DNA from: Novosphingobium malaysiense
GTDB lineage: Bacteria; Pseudomonadota; Alphaproteobacteria; Sphingomonadales; Sphingomonadaceae
DNA: 64,000 nt
Assembly: GCF_000802225.1 (NCBI RefSeq)
Contig: NZ_JTDI01000005.1
Coordinates: forward strand, 248,001 to 312,000
Reading direction: 5' to 3'
The notes below the pieces were generated by a model. That model saw only the letters and a list, made by a program, of their open reading frames with translations. It was not told where the DNA came from and did no database searches. This document shows, piece after piece, positions 1 through 7,053 of the stretch. Both the position numbers and the translations under genes were made by a program. Numbering within the stretch: the stretch's first letter is position 1; the number at the start of each line of letters is the position of its first letter.

Positions 1-557
1 CCAAGGCAAACGAGAACCTTTCCCTTGATCTTGGCGGCATCGGACGGATCACTCATCTTTAACCCCGAGTGAAATCCTACCGTCGCGAGCAAGTCGGCCC
101 CCGACCTGGCCAGTTCGAGCGCTGCCTGCCCGCCGAAGCAAAACCCAATTGCAGCGAGCTTGCCGGAATCAACCGAAGGCAATGCGCAAAGGGCATCCAG
201 GGCTGCGCGGCAACGACGGCGCAACTTGCTTATGTCGCCTGACAATTCGCCGATATGGGTGGAAGCCTGCTGCATGTTCTCGACCGGACCGCCGAAGAAA
301 TCCGGCGCAAAGGCAACATATCCCGATGCAGCCAGCAAATCGGCCTTGGCCCGCGCATGGGGCCCCAGGCCTGCGGCTTCGTGAAGGACAACGATCCCGG
401 GCGCCCTTTTTTCCGCCGATCCGTCTGCAAGGTAACCGGCATAAGTGACGCCGTCACAATCGTAGGTCAGTTCGTTTGGCAAGGTCTCGGTCCCCTTTTT
501 CGTAAAGCCGCCCAGTATCAAGCGATGCCCCAAGAAGTGAGTTGACTGGCAGGGCAT
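1..557 (-). CDS. Dienelactone hydrolase family protein (3' part beyond window)
   Basis: An alpha/beta hydrolase of the dienelactone hydrolase family, which cleaves lactone or ester bonds in the cytoplasm, often in aromatic degradation. About 185 codons are visible before the frame runs off the window edge. Glu60 in VLHEAAGLG and the nucleophile Cys140 in GFCFGGQ are present; the catalytic His would lie outside the window. An in-frame TGA precedes the ATG at 557, but family members usually begin near ELTYDCDG, so a TTG near 482 is an alternative start. The gene diverges from two ABM-domain genes and a glutathione transferase, and the palindrome at 581-609 lies in the shared upstream region. 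The family is clear; the substrate is not. Confidence 0.85.
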   Translation of the reverse strand, partial: MPCQSTHFLGHRLILGGFTKKGTETLPNELTYDCDGVTYAGYLADGSAEKRAPGIVVLHEAAGLGPHARAKADLLAASGYVAFAPDFFGGPVENMQQASTHIGELSGDISKLRRRCRAALDALCALPSVDSGKLAAIGFCFGGQAALELARSGADLLATVGFHSGLKMSDPSDAAKIKGKVLVCL

Positions 558-580
558 CGTGAGCGAACATCAACGCCGTT

Positions 581-609
581 CGTATATACATACAGTATAT
601 GTATATACG
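581..609. promoter_or_regulatory. Perfect 29-bp palindrome, probable repressor operator
   Basis: The left arm CGTATATACATA and the right arm TATGTATATACG are exact reverse complements around a 5-bp centre, CAGTA. The AT-rich palindrome stands out in GC-rich DNA. It lies between the divergent dienelactone hydrolase gene and the ABM genes. The TACATA...TATGTA core resembles operators of TetR/AcrR-type repressors, but no regulator gene is visible nearby. Operator function is inference. Confidence 0.6.
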
Positions 610-667
610 ACCATTGTAGAGGATGTCGGCGTGCGTGGCAAACCGCTCCGGCATGAGGAGAGCGATA

Positions 668-955
668 ATGGCAATCGGTGGATTTGTGCGGTTGATTCCC
701 AAGGCTGGCAAGGAAGACGAACTGATGGAGCGGCTACTCGACGTCGCCGAGGATGTTCGAAAGGAACCGGGAAATCTCGTTACTTACGTGCTGCGCGACA
801 AGGAGAACCGCCGCGATGTCCTGATGTTCGAACTATTCGCGGATCAGGCGGCGATCGTTGCACATCGCGAAGCCGAGCACTCGATCAAGAAGGGGCCCGC
901 GATTCACGCCATCCTCGAAACACCGATGCAGGTGCAATGGCTGGAGACCCCCTGA
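668..955 (+). CDS. ABM (antibiotic biosynthesis monooxygenase) domain protein
   Basis: A 95-residue single-domain protein with a dimeric ferredoxin-like alpha/beta-barrel fold of the ABM family. The pattern GFVRLIPKAGKEDELMERL, then EPGNLVTYVLRDKEN and FELFADQAAIVAHR is typical. Such proteins act as small cofactor-free monooxygenases, isomerases or ligand-binding subunits. The ATG at 668 is preferred because GAGGAG ends 7 bp upstream; an in-frame ATG at 623 has a weaker site. It is first of three tightly spaced plus-strand genes and is a diverged paralogue of the next gene. The substrate cannot be inferred. Confidence 0.8.
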   Translation: MAIGGFVRLIPKAGKEDELMERLLDVAEDVRKEPGNLVTYVLRDKENRRDVLMFELFADQAAIVAHREAEHSIKKGPAIHAILETPMQVQWLETP

Positions 956-1010
956 CTCGCGAGCCAGCCTTTTTCCGGACTAGAGAATTCAGCGTTAGCG
1001 GGAGAACATC

Positions 1011-1343
1011 GTGTCCTTTGGGTTCATCCTCGATTTTACCGCCAAACGGGGCTCGGCCGACGAAATGCGGTCCCGATTGCTTGATGCAGTCGCAATGTCG
1101 CGTACCGAACCAGGTAACTTGCTATGCCTGTTGATGGAAGATCCCGAGGATACGCATCGGTTCACGATCTTCGAAATCTACCGCGATGAAAAGGCGATCA
1201 AGGCTCACCAGGCGGCAGCCTACACGAAAGAGAGCGCGCCCATCATTCACTCGCTGTTCGCAAAGCCGATGGAGGTAACGCGGCTCAACACCGTGAACTG
1301 GCCTGCCACAAAGCGCGTTACGTTCGACGAAGGAGCAGGCTGA
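1011..1343 (+). CDS. ABM domain protein (second copy)
   Basis: A 110-residue ABM-fold protein with the same layout as its upstream neighbour: GFILDFTAKRGSADEMRSRL, TEPGNLLCLLMEDPED and FEIYRDEKAIKAHQ. It starts with GTG, preceded by GGGAGA. Its TGA shares one base with the ATG of the glutathione transferase (TGATG), indicating co-translation. The C-terminal 15 residues extend past the usual ABM end. Two ABM proteins next to a GST suggest handling of a quinone-like or lactone intermediate, but this is inference. Confidence 0.8.
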   Translation: MSFGFILDFTAKRGSADEMRSRLLDAVAMSRTEPGNLLCLLMEDPEDTHRFTIFEIYRDEKAIKAHQAAAYTKESAPIIHSLFAKPMEVTRLNTVNWPATKRVTFDEGAG

Positions 1344-2023
1344 TGCCAGAACTGACCCTCTATTCCAAGCAATCGTGCCCCTATGTGCAGCGGGCCATGA
1401 TCGCGCTCGGCGAGAAAGACGCCGTTTACCGGATTGTCTATGTCGATACCGCCGAAAAGCCCGACTGGTTCATGCAGATTTCGCCCTCGGGCAAAGTCCC
1501 GGTCCTGAAAATCTCCCAGACCGGGAAACCGGATGCCTCGATATTCGAGAGCTCGGTGATCCTGGAATATATAGAGGAGGGGCTGCCGGGACCCAAGCTT
1601 CACCCAGACGACCCTGTCGAACGGGCGCAGGCACGTAGCTGGATGGAATTCGGATCCGCCATGTTGCCGGAGCTTTACAGTATCTGGATTGCAAGGGCCG
1701 AAGATGACTTCGTTGCAGCGCGCGACAAGGTGGCTGCAAAGTTCGCGTACTTAGCGAAAAGCCTGGGCGTCGGCCCATACTTTCATGGCAATCGTTTCGG
1801 CTGCGTCGATGTGATCTTCGCTCCCTTGTTCAACAGGCTCGAGGTGTTCGAGTCTCTGGCTGCGATCGACTTGCTCAGACCCTATCCGAAAGTCATGGCA
1901 TGGAGTGCCGCACTCGCAGACCGTGCAAGCGTGAGGCAATCCATGCCGAAAAATCACGCCGAAACGCTGCTCAATGCGCTCAATCTGACGGAAGGATACG
2001 CCATGCAGCGCCTTCTTCCCTGA
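1343..2023 (+). CDS. Glutathione S-transferase family protein
   Basis: A 226-residue cytosolic GST. The N-terminal thioredoxin-fold domain (about residues 1-80) has the SCPYVQRAMIAL motif around the active-site Cys/Ser position and the cis-Pro segment GKVPVLKI. The helical C-terminal domain follows, with FGCVDVIFAPLFNRLEV, the N-capping-box region of GSTs. AGGAG lies 7 bp before the ATG. The CPYV motif resembles Omega/Zeta-like or dehalogenase and etherase GSTs, so thiol transfer or reductive chemistry on a xenobiotic is plausible. It is the third gene of the ABM-ABM-GST set. Confidence 0.88.
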   Translation: MPELTLYSKQSCPYVQRAMIALGEKDAVYRIVYVDTAEKPDWFMQISPSGKVPVLKISQTGKPDASIFESSVILEYIEEGLPGPKLHPDDPVERAQARSWMEFGSAMLPELYSIWIARAEDDFVAARDKVAAKFAYLAKSLGVGPYFHGNRFGCVDVIFAPLFNRLEVFESLAAIDLLRPYPKVMAWSAALADRASVRQSMPKNHAETLLNALNLTEGYAMQRLLP

Positions 2024-2465
2024 TCTGGCGATACGGAGCCCTTTGGGATTTGTGGCTGCAAGACCATCGAGGAACAGCCATTCGCCGCGCATCGCGAATT
2101 TCGCCGCCTGGAAACGAATTGCGGTTGAATTGACAGCTCGGCGGGACGCGGTCGGCAATGCCTAATCTCCTTAACGGGCAGGCGGGGCTTTCCGCCGACG
2201 CACTGATGTGCATGCAGTCGGCCTGGGAACTCGACAAGGCGCGCGAGCACGAGGACGAGATCCCGACCGCGAATTCGTCTTTGAGCCCTGCCACTTGATG
2301 CGGCCTGCTAGGGAACGGTTTGGCGCCAGCGGCGCGACATACGTGGCGAGCTTCTTATCCCGCTACCGACTGCTTCGATGTAGTCGGAAGCGCGCAGGTC
2401 ATGTCGGAAAATTTCGGTCGGGAAGAGGAACTGCTATGGTAATGCGCGCTGGCGAGCGACACTTC
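2024..2465. other. Intergenic region between GST and S10 peptidase genes
   Basis: No gene is supported in this 442-bp stretch between the end of the GST gene and the end of the oppositely oriented S10 gene. A 46-codon frame from about 2159 (MPNLLNGQAG...) has codon usage like a gene but no convincing ribosome site and may be a remnant. No clear terminator is seen. Confidence 0.5.
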
Positions 2466-3989
2466 CTATCGACCGAGTGTCCGTGCCCACGATCGCATAT
2501 CGGCGGCGAGGCGGGCGAGTTCGGCCTCATCCTCGAACACCGAATGGCCGGCGGCATAGGCTTTCGACGTGCGACGATCCGGTCCGATTCCGGCATGATC
2601 GAGCGCGAACTGGCCGGCTGCGACAGGGGTGGTGATGTCGTAGTATCCGCCCACCGTCATCAGCTTCATTGCCGGCTTCTGCTTAAGGGCCTGGACCAGA
2701 TACGGAGTGAAGCGCGCATCGCTATAGCCCCGCCCGCGTCCCCAATCCCATTTGAAATTGATGCCGAGATTGAGCGTGCGATAGGGGCTGGGCAGCGGAT
2801 ACTTCAGATCCTTGTTGATATAGTCTGCAATCAATGAACCTTTCTCGGCGCCGAGGGTCATCGAGGGATCGTCGAATGGCGGATGCATGTTCGACTTGGC
2901 GATTTCCCGCGTCGCCCGCCCATCGAGCTGGCCGGTGCGCAAGCCTTTGTCGGCGAGAAGCCCGAGCATGAAGGTGTGCCGGTCGATCTGTAGCCCCGAT
3001 TGCTCCAGCTGCGCGGCAGGCAATCCGATCAACGTTGAAAGCCGCGCCGCGATCCGGGCTCGTTCGACCGGCTTGAGCGATGCGCCCGCGATCAGGGCCT
3101 TGGCGTAATCGCCTTCGGCAAACTGGCGGGCCTCGGCGAAATACTGTTCGACGGTCATTCCCCTGCGGTCGACCGCATCGTGATACCAGGCGACGGCGGC
3201 AAGCGTGGGCAGCAATTCCACGTCCGAGATAATCGGACCGCTGGTGTCGCCGATGGCAAGCGATAATAGCGCAACGCCGTCGGGTAGCGGGAGCTTGGTC
3301 TTGGTCTCGGCGCCCAACATCGCCAGCGCGCGGGCGGTCCCGTAACTTTCTCCGACCAGCGCGAAGGGCGAGGTCGTGCGATGATTGGCCTCACGCCAGC
3401 GCTGCACGACGTCGGCCACGGCCCGCGCATCGCCCTCGACCGAGAACAGGCTGGACGTATCGGCGCCCGTTATGGGCATGCTTACGCCCGTGCCCGGGGG
3501 ATCGATGAACACCAGGTCGGCGACATCCAGCAGGCTGTAGGGGTTGTCCGCCAGGTGCGGGGGCGCGCCCTGCTTTTCCGCAATCCGCACCGGACCAAAA
3601 GCGGAAAGGTGCAGGGGCGAGGAGGAGGCGCCGGGGCCGCCGTTGAATATAAAGAGTACCGGCCTCTCGCCCTCGTCCGACGCTGGCTTGGCGACATAGG
3701 CATACGTGACCACGACCGCCGCGGTTTCGTCCTTGTCGTTGGTAACCGGCATCTCGCTCACGATCGCGTCGTAGGAGATCTTCCTGCCGGCAATCCTGGC
3801 GGCGTGTTGCGTAACGACTACCTCGTCGCTCGCGGCATCGCGACCGACCATCGGTTCCATGGCTTTCAGGAAGACCGGCGGCATAGGCAGGGTCGCGTCT
3901 TGCGCCAGAGCTTGCGAGGCAGGCACGGTGGCAAGAGCCAGAGCGAAGGCACTGGCGCGCAGAATGGTAGAGCGCATGGGGCGGATCAT
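2466..3989 (-). CDS. Exported S10 family serine carboxypeptidase-like protein
   Basis: A 507-residue secreted peptidase of family S10, expected to remove C-terminal amino acids from peptides in the periplasm. An N-terminal signal peptide ends near ASQALAQ (residue 30). FNGGPGASSSPLHL forms the oxyanion region, GESYGT carries the nucleophile Ser215, GGYYDITTPV the Asp (about 451) and AAGHSVF the His (about 482), so the triad is complete. It is translated from an ATGA overlap with the upstream class V PLP enzyme, so the two are one operon. A Met four codons in gives the same signal peptide. It is one of three S10 genes within 10 kb; physiological substrate specificity is unknown. Confidence 0.9.
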   Translation of the reverse strand: MIRPMRSTILRASAFALALATVPASQALAQDATLPMPPVFLKAMEPMVGRDAASDEVVVTQHAARIAGRKISYDAIVSEMPVTNDKDETAAVVVTYAYVAKPASDEGERPVLFIFNGGPGASSSPLHLSAFGPVRIAEKQGAPPHLADNPYSLLDVADLVFIDPPGTGVSMPITGADTSSLFSVEGDARAVADVVQRWREANHRTTSPFALVGESYGTARALAMLGAETKTKLPLPDGVALLSLAIGDTSGPIISDVELLPTLAAVAWYHDAVDRRGMTVEQYFAEARQFAEGDYAKALIAGASLKPVERARIAARLSTLIGLPAAQLEQSGLQIDRHTFMLGLLADKGLRTGQLDGRATREIAKSNMHPPFDDPSMTLGAEKGSLIADYINKDLKYPLPSPYRTLNLGINFKWDWGRGRGYSDARFTPYLVQALKQKPAMKLMTVGGYYDITTPVAAGQFALDHAGIGPDRRTSKAYAAGHSVFEDEAELARLAADMRSWARTLGR

Positions 3990-5260
3990 TCCGGTTTTTG
4001 AAGCGGGAGGGCGTCGATCAGTTTTTCGATGTCATCCATCGAATTGAACCACGAAGGACAGATGCGGAAGCGGTTGCGGCTGAGCGTGATGCTTACGCCC
4101 GCCCGATCGAGCGGTTCGGAAAGCTGCTTGTGGGCGTCTGGCATCACGCACGTGAACAGCGGGCTGCGGCAGTCGCGCGGGGTGGCGACGCGATAGCCTT
4201 TCGCCGGCAAGGCCTCGTGCAGGCGCCTGAGCATGGGCAGGCGATGGGCGACGATGTTTTCGACACCGAGTTCGAGCAGTCGGGGAAGCGACCAGTCGAG
4301 CAGAGCCATGACGCCGTGCGAGCGCGTGCCCATTGCGAACATGCCTTCGGCATCGTCGCGGGGCGTTATGTCGGCGATCGTCTCGCCCGGCGGATCGTAC
4401 GGATAGACGTGCGGTTCGAAGCCCGCGATCTGGTAGTAGCCATATTGCGGGCGTCTGAGCGGCGCGAGGCGGTCGGGCCGGACATAGAGAAAGCCCAGTC
4501 CGAAATCCCCCATCAGCCATTTGTAGGACGCGCAGGACGCGAAATCGACGCCGCTCGCCTTCACGTCGATCGGCACCGTACCGGCAGCGTGGATGATGTC
4601 CGCATAGACCAGCGCACCGCGGGCGTGGGCGATTTCGCAAATGCGCGCGAGATCATGTTCGAAACCGTTATAGGTCGAAACCAGCGACAGGCTTACCAGT
4701 CGGGTATCGGGCCCGATCGCCTTCTCGTAGGCGTCCGGATCGATCTTCCCGTCGACGGGACGGATCCAACGCACGTCGACGCCCTGCCTGGCAAGTTGCT
4801 CGTAGAGCCAGAACGATCCGAAGAAATGCAGCGTATCGGTAACGACGCTGCCCCCGGCCGCCGGCAGGTCTACTGCGTCGACAACGAGTTGTTCGCCAGC
4901 CGTCGTGCTTTGCACGAAGGCCAGGTCTTCCGGTGCGGCGTTTATCAGCCGTGCAAATGCGGCCTTGGTTCGCATCACCATGTCGTGGCTCGACACGATC
5001 CGGCCTTCGGCGCGCTCCTGGGTATAGGCGTCCAGCGAAGCCTTGGCCGGTAGCGGTATCGGGTGCATCGTGCCGGAATTGAGGTAGGTGGTCGTCATGG
5101 GGGCGAAGTCACCGGCGCGCGCCAGCGAACCGGTGGTCGCGGATGCGGAGGCCAGTGTGTTGCCCACCATGGCTGGAGCGAGGGGCAAGAGCGCCGATCC
5201 GCGCAGTACGGTCCTGCGGGAAAGGCCTTGCGAGCGGCGCGAATCGGATCGCTGGATCAT
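3986..5260 (-). CDS. Tat-exported class V aminotransferase-fold PLP enzyme
   Basis: A 424-residue PLP-dependent enzyme of the class V fold (isopenicillin N epimerase, cysteine desulfurase and kynureninase relatives). The N-terminus SRRTVLRGSALLPLAPAMV is a twin-arginine signal, fitting a protein folded around its cofactor before export. Asp220 in YADIIHAAG should bind the pyridine nitrogen and Lys247 in SYKWLMGDFG should form the Schiff base. It is first in a two-gene operon with an S10 peptidase and diverges from a lipoprotein S10 gene. An amino-acid epimerase or lyase acting in the periplasm on peptide-derived amino acids would fit, but the reaction is not known. Confidence 0.87.
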   Translation of the reverse strand: MIQRSDSRRSQGLSRRTVLRGSALLPLAPAMVGNTLASASATTGSLARAGDFAPMTTTYLNSGTMHPIPLPAKASLDAYTQERAEGRIVSSHDMVMRTKAAFARLINAAPEDLAFVQSTTAGEQLVVDAVDLPAAGGSVVTDTLHFFGSFWLYEQLARQGVDVRWIRPVDGKIDPDAYEKAIGPDTRLVSLSLVSTYNGFEHDLARICEIAHARGALVYADIIHAAGTVPIDVKASGVDFASCASYKWLMGDFGLGFLYVRPDRLAPLRRPQYGYYQIAGFEPHVYPYDPPGETIADITPRDDAEGMFAMGTRSHGVMALLDWSLPRLLELGVENIVAHRLPMLRRLHEALPAKGYRVATPRDCRSPLFTCVMPDAHKQLSEPLDRAGVSITLSRNRFRICPSWFNSMDDIEKLIDALPLQKPE

Positions 5261-5368
5261 TTACGCATCCTAGACAAAGCTTGACGCATAAGAATTGCGG
5301 ATTTTCATCCCGCTGTCGCTGATCGTGCCTCGATTGCCCGGTTTGCCGTATGGGCCTTTCGCGCGATG

Positions 5369-5398
5369 TGCATAAATATGCCTCGCGTGATCGGTTAG
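5369..5398. promoter_or_regulatory. Divergent promoter region elements: GCATA palindrome and shared 20-bp box
   Basis: Between the divergent PLP-enzyme and lipoprotein genes, GCATA-AA-TATGC (5370-5381) is a perfect inverted repeat. It overlaps the box TGCCTCGCGTGATCGGTTAG (5379-5398). The same box, with only two central changes, occurs at 6983-7002 before the TonB receptor gene. The conservation in otherwise unrelated upstream DNA points to a shared regulator or promoter element for the peptide-use locus. Confidence 0.5.
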
Positions 5399-5431
5399 GG
5401 TGAGGCGCAAAGTTGTTCTGAAAGGCCAGCG

Positions 5432-6907
5432 ATGTTTCCCTCTCCCCGTTTCGTGCTCAGCCTTGTCCTTCCGCTTATCGCGCTTGCGGCCTGTCAGCAT
5501 GTGGAGGCAGGGGGCGAGGCGGCGGCTGCGGCTGCGGCATGTCCGGAAGGCGCCGTGGGCACGCAGATGCAGCTTGCGACGGCGCAGGAGGACATTGCCT
5601 ATCGTGCCTGCGCCGGAACTTTGGCTGTCGCCGATGAAAAAGGCGCAAAGGAAGCCGACCTGTTCTACACCGCATACCTTGCGCCCGGATCGCAGCAGCG
5701 CCCGATAGCCTTCATATGGAACGGCGGGCCCGGTTCGGATTCCCGGCTTCTGCAGTTTCATGCCCTGGGCCCCAAGACGCTGCACGGCACGGAGCTTGCC
5801 GACAACCCCGAAAGCCCGATCGCTTCGGCCGACCTGATCTTCCTTGATCCCGCCGGGACCGGCTTCAGCCGGGCGGCATCCGATGAGGCGGCCAGGCGGC
5901 TCTATTCGACCACTGGCGACATCGCCGCGACGGCACAGTTCATTCGGAAGTTCCTCAAGGCCGAAGGTCGTTCGTCCTCCCCGGTCTATCTGGTCGGCGA
6001 AAGCTTCGGCACGTGGCGCGCTGCGGGCGTTGCGGAAGCGCTGGTCGATACCGGTCAGCCGGTGGCGGGTATCGCGCTGATCTCCGGAGGCATTCCCAGG
6101 GGCGAGGAACATGACCGCGCATTGATGCGGGCGTTCACTTTGCCCAACCGCACGGCGACCGCGCTGGCGCTGGGCAAGCTCAATGCAAGGCTGTCGTCTC
6201 ATCCCGAGGCGACCCTTGAAGTTGCCGAGGACTGGGCCCGCAAGGCCTGGTATCCGGCACTCGCCGACCCCGAAGCGCTTGATGACGAGGCAAGGGCGGA
6301 GATCGTGGCGGGGCTGTCCCTCTACATGGGGATCTCCCCGGACCAGATAGATGCCAAGACCCTCTGGGTTTCGCCGCGCGATTTCCGCAAGAGCCTGCTC
6401 GCCGATCAGGGCAAGACGCTCGGCATTTTCGACATGCGGCGCACCGATGACGAGGAGGACGTTCAGGCGGGAGCCGACGCGATCATCGGCTGGTATCGCC
6501 ACACGCTTGGCTACACGCGCGGACAATACGCCGGAATAGACGTGCCAGCGCTGCCAGTTGGACGAAATTGGCAGTATGATCAGGCGCCGATCACCAAGGC
6601 ATCACTGGCCCGGGCGATGGCGGGCGAGGGGCCGCCCAGTCCCTCCCGACCCTGGGTCCTGCACGCCTTGACCAAGGACCCGACAATGCGCGTCTTCGTG
6701 GCTACCGGCCTTTACGATTCGCTGAATGGCTGTTTCTCAAACCGCGCGGCTGCGCAGGACTTTCCTCCCGCGCTGGCGGCCAGGATAGCGACGCATTGCT
6801 ATCGGGGCGGCCACATGATGTACGAGGTGCCGGAAGTGGGCCGACAATTTGCCGAAGACCTCTCTTCCTTCTTTGGCAATTCACGCGATTCGCGAAACCG
6901 AGAATAA
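5432..6907 (+). CDS. S10 family serine carboxypeptidase-like lipoprotein
   Basis: A 491-residue S10-family protein with a lipoprotein signal: the lipobox LAAC places the lipidated Cys at residue 21, so it should be membrane-anchored facing the periplasm or surface. WNGGPGSDSRLLQ is the oxyanion segment, GESFGTW carries Ser191, ATGLYDSLNGC the Asp and YRGGHMMYEV the His. The triad is complete. It diverges from the class V enzyme and S10 operon and lies directly upstream of the TonB receptor, with a 20-bp upstream element shared with that receptor. Probable role: trimming imported or bound peptides from the C-terminus. Confidence 0.9.
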   Translation: MFPSPRFVLSLVLPLIALAACQHVEAGGEAAAAAAACPEGAVGTQMQLATAQEDIAYRACAGTLAVADEKGAKEADLFYTAYLAPGSQQRPIAFIWNGGPGSDSRLLQFHALGPKTLHGTELADNPESPIASADLIFLDPAGTGFSRAASDEAARRLYSTTGDIAATAQFIRKFLKAEGRSSSPVYLVGESFGTWRAAGVAEALVDTGQPVAGIALISGGIPRGEEHDRALMRAFTLPNRTATALALGKLNARLSSHPEATLEVAEDWARKAWYPALADPEALDDEARAEIVAGLSLYMGISPDQIDAKTLWVSPRDFRKSLLADQGKTLGIFDMRRTDDEEDVQAGADAIIGWYRHTLGYTRGQYAGIDVPALPVGRNWQYDQAPITKASLARAMAGEGPPSPSRPWVLHALTKDPTMRVFVATGLYDSLNGCFSNRAAAQDFPPALAARIATHCYRGGHMMYEVPEVGRQFAEDLSSFFGNSRDSRNRE

Positions 6908-6982
6908 AAAATGTGCCTCAGGATTGGATAGCGCCGTTTCAATCCAAACGCGTCCACCGCTTCGGGTCATTAAGCAAGAACC

Positions 6983-7002
6983 TGCCTCGCGACATCGGTT
7001 AG
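6983..7002. promoter_or_regulatory. 20-bp box shared with the upstream S10 gene promoter
   Basis: TGCCTCGCGACATCGGTTAG matches 18 of 20 bases of the box at 5379-5398, with the two differences at the centre (AC versus TG). It lies about 50 bp before the likely start of the TonB receptor. It is a candidate operator or part of the promoter that co-regulates both genes. Confidence 0.5.
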
Positions 7003-7053
7003 TCTGGAACTCCGACAGACAGTCATCGCATTCAGAACATGAGGGGTAGTTCG

